Below, piece after piece: positions 49,818-58,770 of a stretch of DNA of 64,000 nucleotides. The notes under the pieces were generated by a model, which was given only the letters and a program-made list of their open reading frames with translations, searched no databases and was not told the origin of the DNA. Numbering within the stretch: position 1 is the stretch's first letter; the number at the start of each line of letters is the position of its first letter. This DNA comes from Paraburkholderia sp. (GTDB taxonomy: Bacteria > Pseudomonadota > Gammaproteobacteria > Burkholderiales > Burkholderiaceae). The DNA is taken from NCBI RefSeq assembly GCF_028283785.1, contig NZ_JAPWKB010000019.1:392001-456000 (forward strand). Reading direction: 5' to 3'. Both the position numbers and the translations under genes were made by a program.

Positions 49818-51583
49818 GCGTGAAAGACACGGGCGCGGTCAAGGCGCTCGACGCCTGCATCGTGATTCCGATCTACAACCACAAGGATGCGATCGGCGGG
49901 ACGGTCGCGAATCTGGCTGTGCACGATTTGCCGCTGATCGTCGTCGATGACGGTAGCGACGACGCGACGCAAATCGTGCTGGCCGCGCTCGCCGCGCAGT
50001 ACGCTGGTCGCCTGACGCTGCTGCGTCTGCCCGTCAACGGCGGCAAGGGCGCGGCCGTGATGGCGGGTTTGCGCGCCGCACGCGACGCCGGTTTCACGCA
50101 CGCGTTGCAGATCGACGCCGACGGCCAGCACGACGCCGCCGACGTGCCGCGCTTTCTCGATGCCGCGCGCGCCGAACCGGGCGCGGTGATTCTCGGCCGT
50201 CCGGTCTACGACGACAGCGTGCCGAAGTCGCGCCTGTACGGCCGCTATCTGACGCACGTGTGGGTGTGGATCGAAACCTTGTCGCTGACGATCCGCGATT
50301 CGATGTGCGGATTCCGTCTTTACCCGCTCGACGTCGCATGTGCGTTGATCGACAGCGTGACGCTGCCGACCCGGATGGATTTCGACATCGAGATTCTGGT
50401 GCGGCTGTACTGGCGGCGCATCGCGTTCCGGGCGATCCCGACCCGCGTGGTCTACGCCACCGACGGCGTGTCGCATTTCGACGTGCTGTGGGACAACGTG
50501 CGGATCAGCCGCAGCCATACGCGGCTCGTGACCGGCATGCTGCTGCGCCTGCCGATGCTGATCGCGCATAAGTTCATGCCGCGCAAGGCCGCGGGTCCGG
50601 CGCTGCCGTCGACTTCGTCCTCGTCCGGGTCTGCCGTCGCGAAAGACTGGTGGCGGATCAACGAGCGCGGCAGTCATCTCGGCATGTCGTTGCTGGCGCT
50701 GAGCTGCCGGTTGTTCGGCCGACGCTTCACCGCTTTGTGGCTGCATCCGGTCGTCGCCTATTTTCTGTTGACGGGCAAAGCCGCGCGCGACGCGTCGAAT
50801 GCCTATTTCGCGCGTCTGCACGACGCCGCGCCGCAGCAACTCACGCCGCGTCCGGGCTGGTGTTCCGCGTACCGGCATATGCTGGCGTTCGCGCAATCCG
50901 GCTTCGACAAACTGGCCGCGTGGTCGGGGCAGGTGAACGACACCGACGTGCGTTTCGAAGATCCGTCCGCGTTCGAGGCGCTGGCCGCGAGCGGACGCGG
51001 CGCGCTGGTGATCGGCGCGCATCTCGGCAACCTCGAAATGTGTCGCGCGCTGGCCGTGCGCGGCGCGCACACCAAAGTCACCGCGATCGTCTACACGAGC
51101 CACGCGCGTCGCTTCAACAGCGTGCTGGCGTCGGCGAACCGGCAGTTCGCGGACCATCTCGTGGAAGTCGGCGATTTCGGTCCGGAAACGGCGATGATGA
51201 TGCAGCAGCGCGTCGATGCGGGCGAGCTGCTGGTGATAGTCGGCGATCGGGTTCCGGCGCACGAAGCCGGTCGCACCACCGACGCGCAGTTTCTCGGCGC
51301 CACCGCACCGTTCGCGCAAGGCCCGTACGTGCTCGCGCACGCGCTCGGCTGCCCGGTTTATCTGTTCTTCTGCCTGAAAGAGCGCGATGGTTACCGGTTG
51401 TATTTCGAGCCGTTCGCGGAGCGCATCGACCTGCCGCGCAAGGCGCGCGCCGAGCATGTCGCCGCGTGGGCGCAGCGCTACGCCACGCGTCTCGAACACT
51501 ACTGCCGCAAGGCGCCGTATCAATGGTTCAATTTCTTCGATTTCTGGGCGCGTCCTCACGGGGGCGCGAATGAGCGGGCATGA
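49814..51583 (+). CDS. GT2 glycosyltransferase fused to lysophospholipid-type acyltransferase
   Basis: A 589-aa fusion. Residues about 10-245 are a family 2 glycosyltransferase (CIVIPIYNHKDAIGGTV, IVVDDGSDDAT and the metal-binding DADGQHD). Residues about 280-585 are an LpxL/HtrB-like acyltransferase with GAHLGNLE (HX4E) and VGDRVPAHEAGR. The pair corresponds to ApeJ and is thought to build the sugar/acyl lipid that anchors the polyene in the outer membrane; the exact products are not known here. The ATG overlaps the ligase stop. Confidence 0.88.
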   Translation: MSVKDTGAVKALDACIVIPIYNHKDAIGGTVANLAVHDLPLIVVDDGSDDATQIVLAALAAQYAGRLTLLRLPVNGGKGAAVMAGLRAARDAGFTHALQIDADGQHDAADVPRFLDAARAEPGAVILGRPVYDDSVPKSRLYGRYLTHVWVWIETLSLTIRDSMCGFRLYPLDVACALIDSVTLPTRMDFDIEILVRLYWRRIAFRAIPTRVVYATDGVSHFDVLWDNVRISRSHTRLVTGMLLRLPMLIAHKFMPRKAAGPALPSTSSSSGSAVAKDWWRINERGSHLGMSLLALSCRLFGRRFTALWLHPVVAYFLLTGKAARDASNAYFARLHDAAPQQLTPRPGWCSAYRHMLAFAQSGFDKLAAWSGQVNDTDVRFEDPSAFEALAASGRGALVIGAHLGNLEMCRALAVRGAHTKVTAIVYTSHARRFNSVLASANRQFADHLVEVGDFGPETAMMMQQRVDAGELLVIVGDRVPAHEAGRTTDAQFLGATAPFAQGPYVLAHALGCPVYLFFCLKERDGYRLYFEPFAERIDLPRKARAEHVAAWAQRYATRLEHYCRKAPYQWFNFFDFWARPHGGANERA

Positions 51584-51599
51584 CGCAAGGCAGAACGAT

Positions 51600-52031
51600 A
51601 TGAAGCAGACACGCCGCACGCTCACCGCCAGCGCGACGGTCGAAGTGCCGTTTCACGACGTCGACGCGATGAACGTGTGCTGGCACGGCCACTATCTGAA
51701 GTACTTCGAGATCGGCCGCGCGGCCTTGCTGCGCGCGTTCGATTACGACTATCGGGAAATGCAGGCGTCCGGTTATCTCTGGCCGATCGTCGAGGCGCAT
51801 CTGAAATACGTGCGTCCCGCCACGTATGGACAACGGATCGACGTGCGCACCGAACTGCTCGAATTCGAAAATCGGCTGAAGATCGGTTATCAGATCGTCG
51901 ATTGCGTGTCGGGTCAGCGTCTGACCAAGGGCTACACGATCCAGGTCGCCGTCGAAGCGGCGACGCAGGCGTTGCAGTTCGTGTCGCCGCCCGTCGTGTT
52001 CGACAAACTGGAGCGCGTATGGGGCGTCTGA
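51600..52031 (+). CDS. apeK: Acyl-CoA/ACP thioesterase, 4HBT hot-dog family (ApeK-like)
   Basis: A protein of 143 aa with a hot-dog fold. The 4-hydroxybenzoyl-CoA thioesterase signature is FHDVDAMNVCWHGHYLKYFE with the catalytic Asp at the start. It would release or edit chains on the ACP. Two starts are possible: ATG at 51570 (overlapping the previous gene) and ATG at 51600 with an AAGG upstream; the latter is used. It overlaps the LolA-like gene by 13 bases. Confidence 0.87.
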   Translation: MKQTRRTLTASATVEVPFHDVDAMNVCWHGHYLKYFEIGRAALLRAFDYDYREMQASGYLWPIVEAHLKYVRPATYGQRIDVRTELLEFENRLKIGYQIVDCVSGQRLTKGYTIQVAVEAATQALQFVSPPVVFDKLERVWGV

Positions 52032-52696
52032 TCTCGCGCAGGTTGCGCCTCGCCGCGTCGGCGCTGATCTTGGCGGCTACGTTGTCGGCCGCGCCGGGCG
52101 TGTCGGTGGACGCCTTCGCGGCGGACAGCAACGCGTCCGCGAATCTCGTGTCGCAAGTCGCCGCGCATCTCGCGCAGGCGAAAAGCGTGCGCGCCCAGTT
52201 TACGCAGACGCAGACGATGGCCGCGCTGAAGCAACCGCTCGTCAGCAGCGGTTCGCTGCTGCTGGTGCGCGATCGCGGCGTGATCTGGCGGATCGAAACG
52301 CCGTACAAGACCACCTACGTCATCACCGATTCAGGCGTTACGCAACTCGACGCGGCGGGGCATCGCGTCGGCAAGCCGAATAGCGCGAACGGCGCGCGCG
52401 GCGTCGCGCAGGTGTCGAAGATGATGCGTGCGATGCTAGGCGGCGATCTGTCCGCGCTGTACTCGCAGTTCGACGTCAGCGCCGACGGCACGCCCGCGCA
52501 GTGGAACATGACGCTGACACCGAACCAGCCGCAGATCGCGCAATCGATCAAAGGCTTGCAGATGAGCGGCGGCGAGCAGTTGCAGCACATCCGCATCGCG
52601 CTTGCGAACGGCGACGTCACGCAGATCGATTTCACGCGCAGTCCTGAACCGGCCGAAGCGGGCGCGGCCGAGCGCACGCTGCTCGGAGCGCCTTGA
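52019..52696 (+). CDS. LolA-like outer membrane lipoprotein carrier protein of the aryl-polyene cluster
   Basis: A 225-aa secreted protein. The N-terminus is a signal peptide (RLRLAASALILAATLSAAPG) and the mature part has the LolA fold (LVSQVAAHLAQAKSVRAQFT, GVIWRIETPYKTTYVITDSG). It is expected to carry the hydrophobic polyene lipid through the periplasm. It is a paralogue of the housekeeping lolA, which in this group normally lies upstream of rarA. The stop overlaps the exporter start. Confidence 0.87.
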   Translation: MGRLISRRLRLAASALILAATLSAAPGVSVDAFAADSNASANLVSQVAAHLAQAKSVRAQFTQTQTMAALKQPLVSSGSLLLVRDRGVIWRIETPYKTTYVITDSGVTQLDAAGHRVGKPNSANGARGVAQVSKMMRAMLGGDLSALYSQFDVSADGTPAQWNMTLTPNQPQIAQSIKGLQMSGGEQLQHIRIALANGDVTQIDFTRSPEPAEAGAAERTLLGAP

Positions 52697-55122
52697 TGCC
52701 GGTCGCGCAGCACCCCGCCGCGACGCAACGCGCGCGGCGCGAAGCGCGGCATCGCTGGCTGGTGCGCGGCGTGTGGCTGCTGCTCGCGCTGGTCGCGGCG
52801 TCGTATTGCGGCTGGCGTTTCACGCGCGGCGATTCGCCGTTGCAAACCAATCTGCTTGCACTGCTGCCCGCCACCGAAGCCGATCCGGTTGCGGAAAAAG
52901 CGGTGGATACGCTCGCAAGCGCGCTCGGCGATCGCACGGTGCTGCTGGTCACGAGCCGCGACGCGGCGCACGCGAAGGCGGCGGCGCGGCAACTCGGCGC
53001 GGCGTTGTCGTCGAGCCGCGCGTTTGCGTCGGTGACGGCGGAAGTGCCGCCGTTCGATCTGTCGCGGATCGGCGCGCTGTATCAGCCATACCGTTTCGGT
53101 TTGTTGAGCGCCGCCGATCGCGCGTCGCTTGCCGATCCATCGAGCGGCGCGCTGCACGATGCGCTGGCGCAGCGTCTTTACAACCCGCTGCGCGGTCCGT
53201 TATCCACCCAGCTCGCCGACGATCCATTCGGCTGGCTCGAACACTGGCTGAACGGACTGCCGCTCGCCACCACCAATCTGCAAATCGACGACGGCCTGCT
53301 GGTCGCGCAACACGACGCCGACACCAGCGTGCTGATCGTCGCGAGCTTGCCCGGCTCGGCCTACGAATCGACGACCCAGCGCGCGGTCCACGACGCACTC
53401 GCGCGGGCCGAAACCGCGTTGCACCGCGCCTATCCGGACGTCACGGTTGCGCGCACCGGCGCGGTGTTCTACGCGCAGGCCGCGCGCAGCGCGTCGGAGC
53501 GGGAAGTGCATCTGATCGGCTTCGCGTCGATGGCGGGCATCGCGTTGCTGATGCTGTGGATCTTCCGCTCGCCGCGTCTGCTGCTGCTCGGTTTCGTATC
53601 GACCGCGCTCGGCATCGTCTGCGCGCTGGCCGCGACCTTGCTGATTTTCGGCAAGCTGCATCTGCTGACGCTGGTGTTCGGCGCGAGCCTGATCGGCGAG
53701 GCCGTCGATTATTCGATCCAGTATTTCGTCGTCTATCTCGGCGCGCCGAAAGACTGGGACGCTCGACGCGGCGCGCGTGCGGTGCGTCCCGCGTTGAGCG
53801 TCGCGCTCGCCACCAGCCTGCTCGGCTACGCGATCCTGACGGCGGTGCCGTTTCCGGCACTCAAGCAGATCGCGTGCTTCGCGATCGTCGGCGTGGCGAG
53901 TGCGTTCGCGTCGGTGCTGAGCCTGTTGCCCGCGCTGCTGGTGCGGGCGCCGAAGCGTCGTCCGCAACGTCTGTTCGACGGCGCGTCGGTGCTGCTCGCG
54001 CACTGGCAGCGCGCGCTCGACGGCCGGCGCGCGTGGCTCGTCGCGGCGCTGCTGGTGATCGTCGCGGTGCCCGGCTGGCTGCGTCTGACCAGCGACGACG
54101 ACATTCATCTGCTGATCCAGCGCGATCCGTCGCTGGTGGCGCAGGAGCAGCAGATCGGCGCGGCGATCGGCATCGACAACAGCGGGCAGTTTTTCGTCGT
54201 GCGCGGCGCCGACGACGAAACCGTGCTGCAACGCGCCGAAGCGCTCGGCGCGAAACTCGACGCGCTCGACGACAGCAACCAGCTCGGCGGCTGGCAATCG
54301 GTGACGTCGTTCGTGCCGTCCGCGCATCGCCAGGCAGCCGATCGCGCGCTGCTCGCACACCATGTCTTCGCGGACCGCGCCGCGTTGCGCCAGACCTTGC
54401 TGCAAGCCGGTTTCCGCGACGAGGTCGCCGATGCGTGGCTGGCCGCCTACGCGCAGTCCAGCGCCGCGCCGTTACGCGTCGGGCAATGGCTCGCCGCGCC
54501 GTGGTCGCAACCGTACCGCCACCTGTGGCTCGGCGCGGTCGAACCGGGCGCGGTCGCGGCCGTGGTGATTCCGCAGGGCGTGACGCCGCAGAATGAAGCG
54601 GCGCTGATCGCGGCGGCGCGCAGCGTGCCCGGCGTCAGTTTCGTCGACAAGGCGGCGAGCGTGTCGCGGCTGTTCGGCCGATATCGCGTCGACAGCGGCT
54701 GGTGGCTGGCGGGCGCGCTGCTGCTGGTGCTGGTTCTGCTGATGCTGCGCTACACGCCGCGCGGCGGTCTAGCGGTGACCTTGCCGGTGATGCTCGCGAT
54801 CGGCGGCGCGCTGGCGGTGTTCGGCTACGCGCGCGTGCCGCTCAATCTGTTCAACTGGCTGGCGCTGATGCTGGTGCTCGGCGTCGGCGCAAACTACGCG
54901 GTATTTCTGCGCGAAGGCTGGCTGCGCGCACCGGACGAACTCGGCGCGGTCTGGACCGGCGTGTTGTTGTCGGCAGCGACGACGCTGCTGTCGTTCGGCA
55001 TGCTCGGCGTCAGCGCGATGCCCGCGCTGCGCAGCTTTGGCGCAACATTGGCGCTGGGCATCCTGATCGCGGTGCTGCTCGCACCGCTCGGCATGCCCGC
55101 GCGAAGCAAGGAGGCGGCATGA
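52696..55122 (+). CDS. MMPL/RND-type exporter of the aryl-polyene cluster
   Basis: An 808-aa RND-superfamily exporter. It has one N-terminal membrane helix, a periplasmic domain, then clusters of five helices on each side of a second periplasmic domain (first cluster with LIGFASMAGIALLMLWIF and GASLIGEAVDYSIQYFVVYL; second near the C-terminus with MLVLGVGANYAVFLREGWLR). It corresponds to ApeM and would extract the finished lipid from the inner membrane for LolA-like transfer. The ATG overlaps the previous stop (TGATG) and the stop overlaps the ketosynthase start. Confidence 0.9.
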   Translation: MPVAQHPAATQRARREARHRWLVRGVWLLLALVAASYCGWRFTRGDSPLQTNLLALLPATEADPVAEKAVDTLASALGDRTVLLVTSRDAAHAKAAARQLGAALSSSRAFASVTAEVPPFDLSRIGALYQPYRFGLLSAADRASLADPSSGALHDALAQRLYNPLRGPLSTQLADDPFGWLEHWLNGLPLATTNLQIDDGLLVAQHDADTSVLIVASLPGSAYESTTQRAVHDALARAETALHRAYPDVTVARTGAVFYAQAARSASEREVHLIGFASMAGIALLMLWIFRSPRLLLLGFVSTALGIVCALAATLLIFGKLHLLTLVFGASLIGEAVDYSIQYFVVYLGAPKDWDARRGARAVRPALSVALATSLLGYAILTAVPFPALKQIACFAIVGVASAFASVLSLLPALLVRAPKRRPQRLFDGASVLLAHWQRALDGRRAWLVAALLVIVAVPGWLRLTSDDDIHLLIQRDPSLVAQEQQIGAAIGIDNSGQFFVVRGADDETVLQRAEALGAKLDALDDSNQLGGWQSVTSFVPSAHRQAADRALLAHHVFADRAALRQTLLQAGFRDEVADAWLAAYAQSSAAPLRVGQWLAAPWSQPYRHLWLGAVEPGAVAAVVIPQGVTPQNEAALIAAARSVPGVSFVDKAASVSRLFGRYRVDSGWWLAGALLLVLVLLMLRYTPRGGLAVTLPVMLAIGGALAVFGYARVPLNLFNWLALMLVLGVGANYAVFLREGWLRAPDELGAVWTGVLLSAATTLLSFGMLGVSAMPALRSFGATLALGILIAVLLAPLGMPARSKEAA

Positions 55123-56303
55123 ACGCGCCACGGGTTTATCTGCATGCGCTCGGCATGATCAACGCGCTCGGCGGCGATCTGGCCACGATCGTGCCCGCGC
55201 TGTCGGCGCTCGATGCGCCGGGCATGGGTCTCGCGCACACCGGTATCGGCGATGCGTTTATCGGCAGCGTGATGACGCCGCTCGATCTCGCGCCGCCGCC
55301 GTCGCTGGCGCGTTACGACTGCCGCAACAACCGGCTGCTGCTGGCCGCGCTCGCGCAGATCGCGCCGCAACTCGAGGCCACGCGGGAGCGTTACGGCGCG
55401 CACCGGATCGGTGTCGTGCTCGGCACCAGCACGTCGGGGATCGAAGCGGCCGAAGCCGCGTTCGTCTATCAGGCGCAGGCCGGCGAATTGCCGGTCAACT
55501 TCAATTACCGGCAGATGGAAATCGGCACGGTCGCGCCGTTCGCGGCCGCCGCGCTCGACGTGCACGGCCCAGCGTTCACCATTTCGACCGCATGCACATC
55601 GAGCGCGAAAGCGTTCGCGTCGGCGCGACGGCTGCTGCAATTGCAGTTGTGCGACGCGGTCGTGGTCGGCGGCGTGGATTCGCTGTGCGAGTTGACCGTG
55701 CAAGGTTTCGCCTCGCTCGAATCGACCAGCCCGACCCGCACCAATCCGATGAGCCGCAATCGCTGCGGCATCAATGTCGGCGAAGGCGCGGCCGTGTTCC
55801 TGATGAGTCGCGACGAAAGCGATGTGTGGCTCGCGGGCGTGGGCGAATCGAGCGACGCGCATCATATTTCCGCACCGGATCCGGCGGGCGTCGGCGGCGA
55901 ACGCGCATTGCGCGCCGCGCTCGCGCAGGCGGGCGTACCGGCTTCGTCGATCGGTTATGTGAATCTGCATGCCACCGCGACCCGCAAAAACGACGAGATG
56001 GAAGCGCACCTGATGGCGCGGGTCTTTCCGGACGGCGTGCCGTCGAGCGGCACCAAGCCGTTGACCGGCCACCAGCTCGGCGCGGCAGGCGCGACCGAAC
56101 TGGGTCTGGCGTGGCTGGCGCTCACGGGCGACGGTGTCGCGTTGCCGCGTCATCTGTGGGACGGCGAAGCCGATCCCGCGTTGCCCGCGCTCGATCTGGT
56201 CGAAACCGCCCGCTATCTCGCGCGCGGCGCGGGCCCGCAGTACGTGATGAGCAACTCGTTCGCATTCGGCGGCAGCAATGTCAGCCTGATCCTTGGCCGC
56301 TGA
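55119..56303 (+). CDS. apeO: Beta-ketoacyl-ACP synthase (aryl-polyene, ApeO-like)
   Basis: A 394-aa condensing enzyme with the Cys-His-His triad: Cys159 in STACTSSAKAF, His in VNLHATATRKNDE and His in LTGHQLGAAGATE. The His motif NLHATAT is the variant of the aryl-polyene ApeO group rather than the usual NAHGTST. It is believed to pair with the chain-length factor (45347) and extend the polyene with malonyl units. ATGA overlap with the exporter. Confidence 0.88.
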   Translation: MNAPRVYLHALGMINALGGDLATIVPALSALDAPGMGLAHTGIGDAFIGSVMTPLDLAPPPSLARYDCRNNRLLLAALAQIAPQLEATRERYGAHRIGVVLGTSTSGIEAAEAAFVYQAQAGELPVNFNYRQMEIGTVAPFAAAALDVHGPAFTISTACTSSAKAFASARRLLQLQLCDAVVVGGVDSLCELTVQGFASLESTSPTRTNPMSRNRCGINVGEGAAVFLMSRDESDVWLAGVGESSDAHHISAPDPAGVGGERALRAALAQAGVPASSIGYVNLHATATRKNDEMEAHLMARVFPDGVPSSGTKPLTGHQLGAAGATELGLAWLALTGDGVALPRHLWDGEADPALPALDLVETARYLARGAGPQYVMSNSFAFGGSNVSLILGR

Positions 56304-56313
56304 TCTTTCCGCG

Positions 56314-56811
56314 ATGACGCATTCCATGACCGCCACCGTCGACATCCCCGACACCGCCTTTCCGCCGATCGACACGATCCTGCCGCATCGCGGCACGATG
56401 CTGTTGCTCGACTCGGTCAGTGCGTGCGAAGCCGAAACCGTGACCGCGCACGCGCAGGTCGATGCCACCGCGTGGTACGCCGACAGCGACGGCGCGATGC
56501 CCGCGTGGATCGGCATCGAACTGATGGCGCAGACGATCGCCGCGCATATCTCGCTGCTCGCGATGCGCGCGGGCGGCATCGCGCGACCCGGCGTACTGCT
56601 CGGCGCGCGCCGTTACGACGCGCACGTCGCGGCGTTTGCGCGCGACGCCGCGTTACGGATCGACGCGAAGGAATTGCTGCGCAGCGAAGAAGGCCACAGC
56701 GCGTACGAATGCACGATCTCGCACGACGGCGTGTGCTGCGCCGAAGCCGTGGTCAAGGTATTCCAGCCAACCGATTTTCAGACATTCATCGAAGGGAGTT
56801 TCGGTTCATGA
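56314..56811 (+). CDS. apeP: 3-hydroxyacyl-ACP dehydratase, FabZ-like (ApeP-like)
   Basis: A 165-aa hot-dog dehydratase. The catalytic His is in ILPHRGTMLLLDSV and the Glu region is WIGIELMAQTIAAHI. It would form the trans double bonds, together with the dehydratase domain fused to the ligase. ATG at 56314 is preferred over upstream TTG 56293; another ATG is at 56329. It shares an ATGA overlap with the ketoreductase. Confidence 0.87.
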   Translation: MTHSMTATVDIPDTAFPPIDTILPHRGTMLLLDSVSACEAETVTAHAQVDATAWYADSDGAMPAWIGIELMAQTIAAHISLLAMRAGGIARPGVLLGARRYDAHVAAFARDAALRIDAKELLRSEEGHSAYECTISHDGVCCAEAVVKVFQPTDFQTFIEGSFGS

Positions 56812-57533
56812 GCCGGCGTGTTCTCGTTACCGGTGCAAGCCGCGGCATTGGCCGTGCGATTGCCTACCAACTGGCCGCTGACGGTTTCGCGGTGTCCGTC
56901 CATTGCCGCACCGGCCGCGCCGAAGCCGACGCTGTCGCGACCGGCATTGCCGCGCAGGGCGGCGCGGCGCGCGTGCTGCAATTCGATGTGCGCGAGCGCG
57001 CCGTCTGCCGCGAGATCCTCGAAGCCGACGTCGCCGCGAACGGTCCGTATTACGGCATCGTGTGTTCCGCGGGCGTCACGCGCGACGCCGCGTTTCCCGC
57101 GCTGACCGACGAAGACTGGGACATCGTGATCGAAACCGGGCTCGATGCGTTCTACAACGTCGTGCATCCGCTGACGATGCCGATGGTCCGCGCGCGCAAG
57201 GGCGGCCGGATCGTCACGATCGCGTCGGTGTCGGGCGTGATCGGCAATCGCGGGCAGGTCAATTACAGCGCCGCGAAAGCGGGCTTGATCGGTGCGACCA
57301 AGGCGCTCGCGGTCGAACTGGCGAGCCGGTCGATCACCGTCAACTGCGTCGCGCCGGGCTTGATCGAAACCGGCATGCTCGACGAGATGCCGCTCGAACA
57401 CGCGCTGAAAACCGTGCCGATGAACCGTGTCGGGCAACCGGCGGAAGTGGCGTCGGTGGTGGGATTCCTGATGTCGGATGCTGCGTCGTATGTGACGCGA
57501 CAGGTGATTGGCGTCAATGGCGGGATGATCTGA
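56808..57533 (+). CDS. apeQ: 3-oxoacyl-ACP reductase, FabG-like (ApeQ-like)
   Basis: A 241-aa SDR ketoreductase. NADPH-binding TGASRGIG at residues 8-15, catalytic Ser140, Tyr153 and Lys157 (SVSG...NYSAAK) and C-terminal GQVIGVNGGM-like end (RQVIGVNGGMI). It reduces the beta-keto group after each condensation. The stop overlaps the next ketosynthase start. Confidence 0.92.
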   Translation: MSRRVLVTGASRGIGRAIAYQLAADGFAVSVHCRTGRAEADAVATGIAAQGGAARVLQFDVRERAVCREILEADVAANGPYYGIVCSAGVTRDAAFPALTDEDWDIVIETGLDAFYNVVHPLTMPMVRARKGGRIVTIASVSGVIGNRGQVNYSAAKAGLIGATKALAVELASRSITVNCVAPGLIETGMLDEMPLEHALKTVPMNRVGQPAEVASVVGFLMSDAASYVTRQVIGVNGGMI

Positions 57534-58759
57534 TGAAACGCGTCGTGGTGACCGGCATGGGTGGCGTGACCGCATTCGGCGAACGCTGGGACGAGATCGA
57601 GGCGCGGTTGCGCGGTGGCGTCAATGCGGTGCGCCGGATGGCCGAGTGGGATTACTTCGAATCGCTGCATACGCGGCTTGCGTGTCCGTTGCCGGGCTTC
57701 AGCCTGCCGTCGCACTATCCGCGCAAGAAAGTGCGGTCGATGGGACCGGTGTCGATGTACGCGGTGCGCGCCAGCGAACTCGCGCTCGACGATGCCGGCC
57801 TCACCGGCGATAAATCGATTGCGGACGGCCGGATGGGCGTGGCCTACGGCTCGTCGTCGGGCTCGGTGCAACCGATCCGTGCGTTCGGCACGATGCTCGA
57901 AACGGGTTCGATGAGCGACGTCACGTCGAACAGTTACGTGCAGATGATGCCGCATACCACGGCGGTCAACGTCAGCCTGTTCTGGGATCTGAAAGGCCGC
58001 ATCGTGCCGACTTCGTGCGCATGCGCGTCGGGTAGCCAGGCGATCGGTTACGCGTACGAAACCATTGCGACCGGCAAGCAGACGCTGATGCTGGCGGGCG
58101 GTGCGGAAGAACTGTCCGGCCCGGCGGTCGCGGTGTTCGACACCTTGTACGCGACCAGCACGCGCAACGACGAAGCGCATCTGACGCCACGTCCGTTCGA
58201 TGCCGCGCGTGACGGTCTGGTGGTGGGCGAGGGCGCGGCGACGCTGGTGCTCGAAGAATACGAACATGCGCGGGCGCGCGGCGCGCGGATTCACGCGGAA
58301 ATCGTCGGCTTCGGCTGCAATTCGGACGGCGCGCACATGACGCAGCCGACTGCCGCGACGATGGCCGTCGCGATGCAACTGGCGCTCGACGACGCGCAGT
58401 TGCAGGCACAGGCAATCGCATACGTGAACGCGCACGGCACGTCCACGGATCGCGGCGACGTTGCCGAAAGCCATGCCACCGCGCAGATTTTCGGCGAACG
58501 GATGCCGATCAGTTCGCTGAAGAGTTACGTCGGCCATACGCTCGGCGCGTGCGGCGCGCTCGAAGCGTGGTGGACCATCGAGATGATGAAGCGCAACTGG
58601 TATGCGCCGACGCTGAATCTCACCCAGGTCGATCCGGCCTGCGCGCCGCTCGATTACATCACCGGCAGCGGCCGCGAGATCGATGCGCAGCATGTGATGA
58701 GCAACAACTTCGCGTTCGGCGGGATCAACACGTCGTTGATCTTCCGCCGCGTCGCGTGA
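57533..58759 (+). CDS. apeR: Beta-ketoacyl-ACP synthase II-like (ApeR-like)
   Basis: A 408-aa FabF-like condensing enzyme with complete triad: Cys164 in CACASGSQAIGYA, His in VNAHGTSTDRGD and His in YVGHTLGACGALEA. In aryl-polyene systems the standalone ketosynthase (ApeR) is proposed to carry out the first condensations. Adjacent full-length ketosynthase follows after 11 bases, so the cluster has three intact ketosynthases. Confidence 0.9.
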   Translation: MKRVVVTGMGGVTAFGERWDEIEARLRGGVNAVRRMAEWDYFESLHTRLACPLPGFSLPSHYPRKKVRSMGPVSMYAVRASELALDDAGLTGDKSIADGRMGVAYGSSSGSVQPIRAFGTMLETGSMSDVTSNSYVQMMPHTTAVNVSLFWDLKGRIVPTSCACASGSQAIGYAYETIATGKQTLMLAGGAEELSGPAVAVFDTLYATSTRNDEAHLTPRPFDAARDGLVVGEGAATLVLEEYEHARARGARIHAEIVGFGCNSDGAHMTQPTAATMAVAMQLALDDAQLQAQAIAYVNAHGTSTDRGDVAESHATAQIFGERMPISSLKSYVGHTLGACGALEAWWTIEMMKRNWYAPTLNLTQVDPACAPLDYITGSGREIDAQHVMSNNFAFGGINTSLIFRRVA

Positions 58760-58770
58760 GTCGCGCCGGC

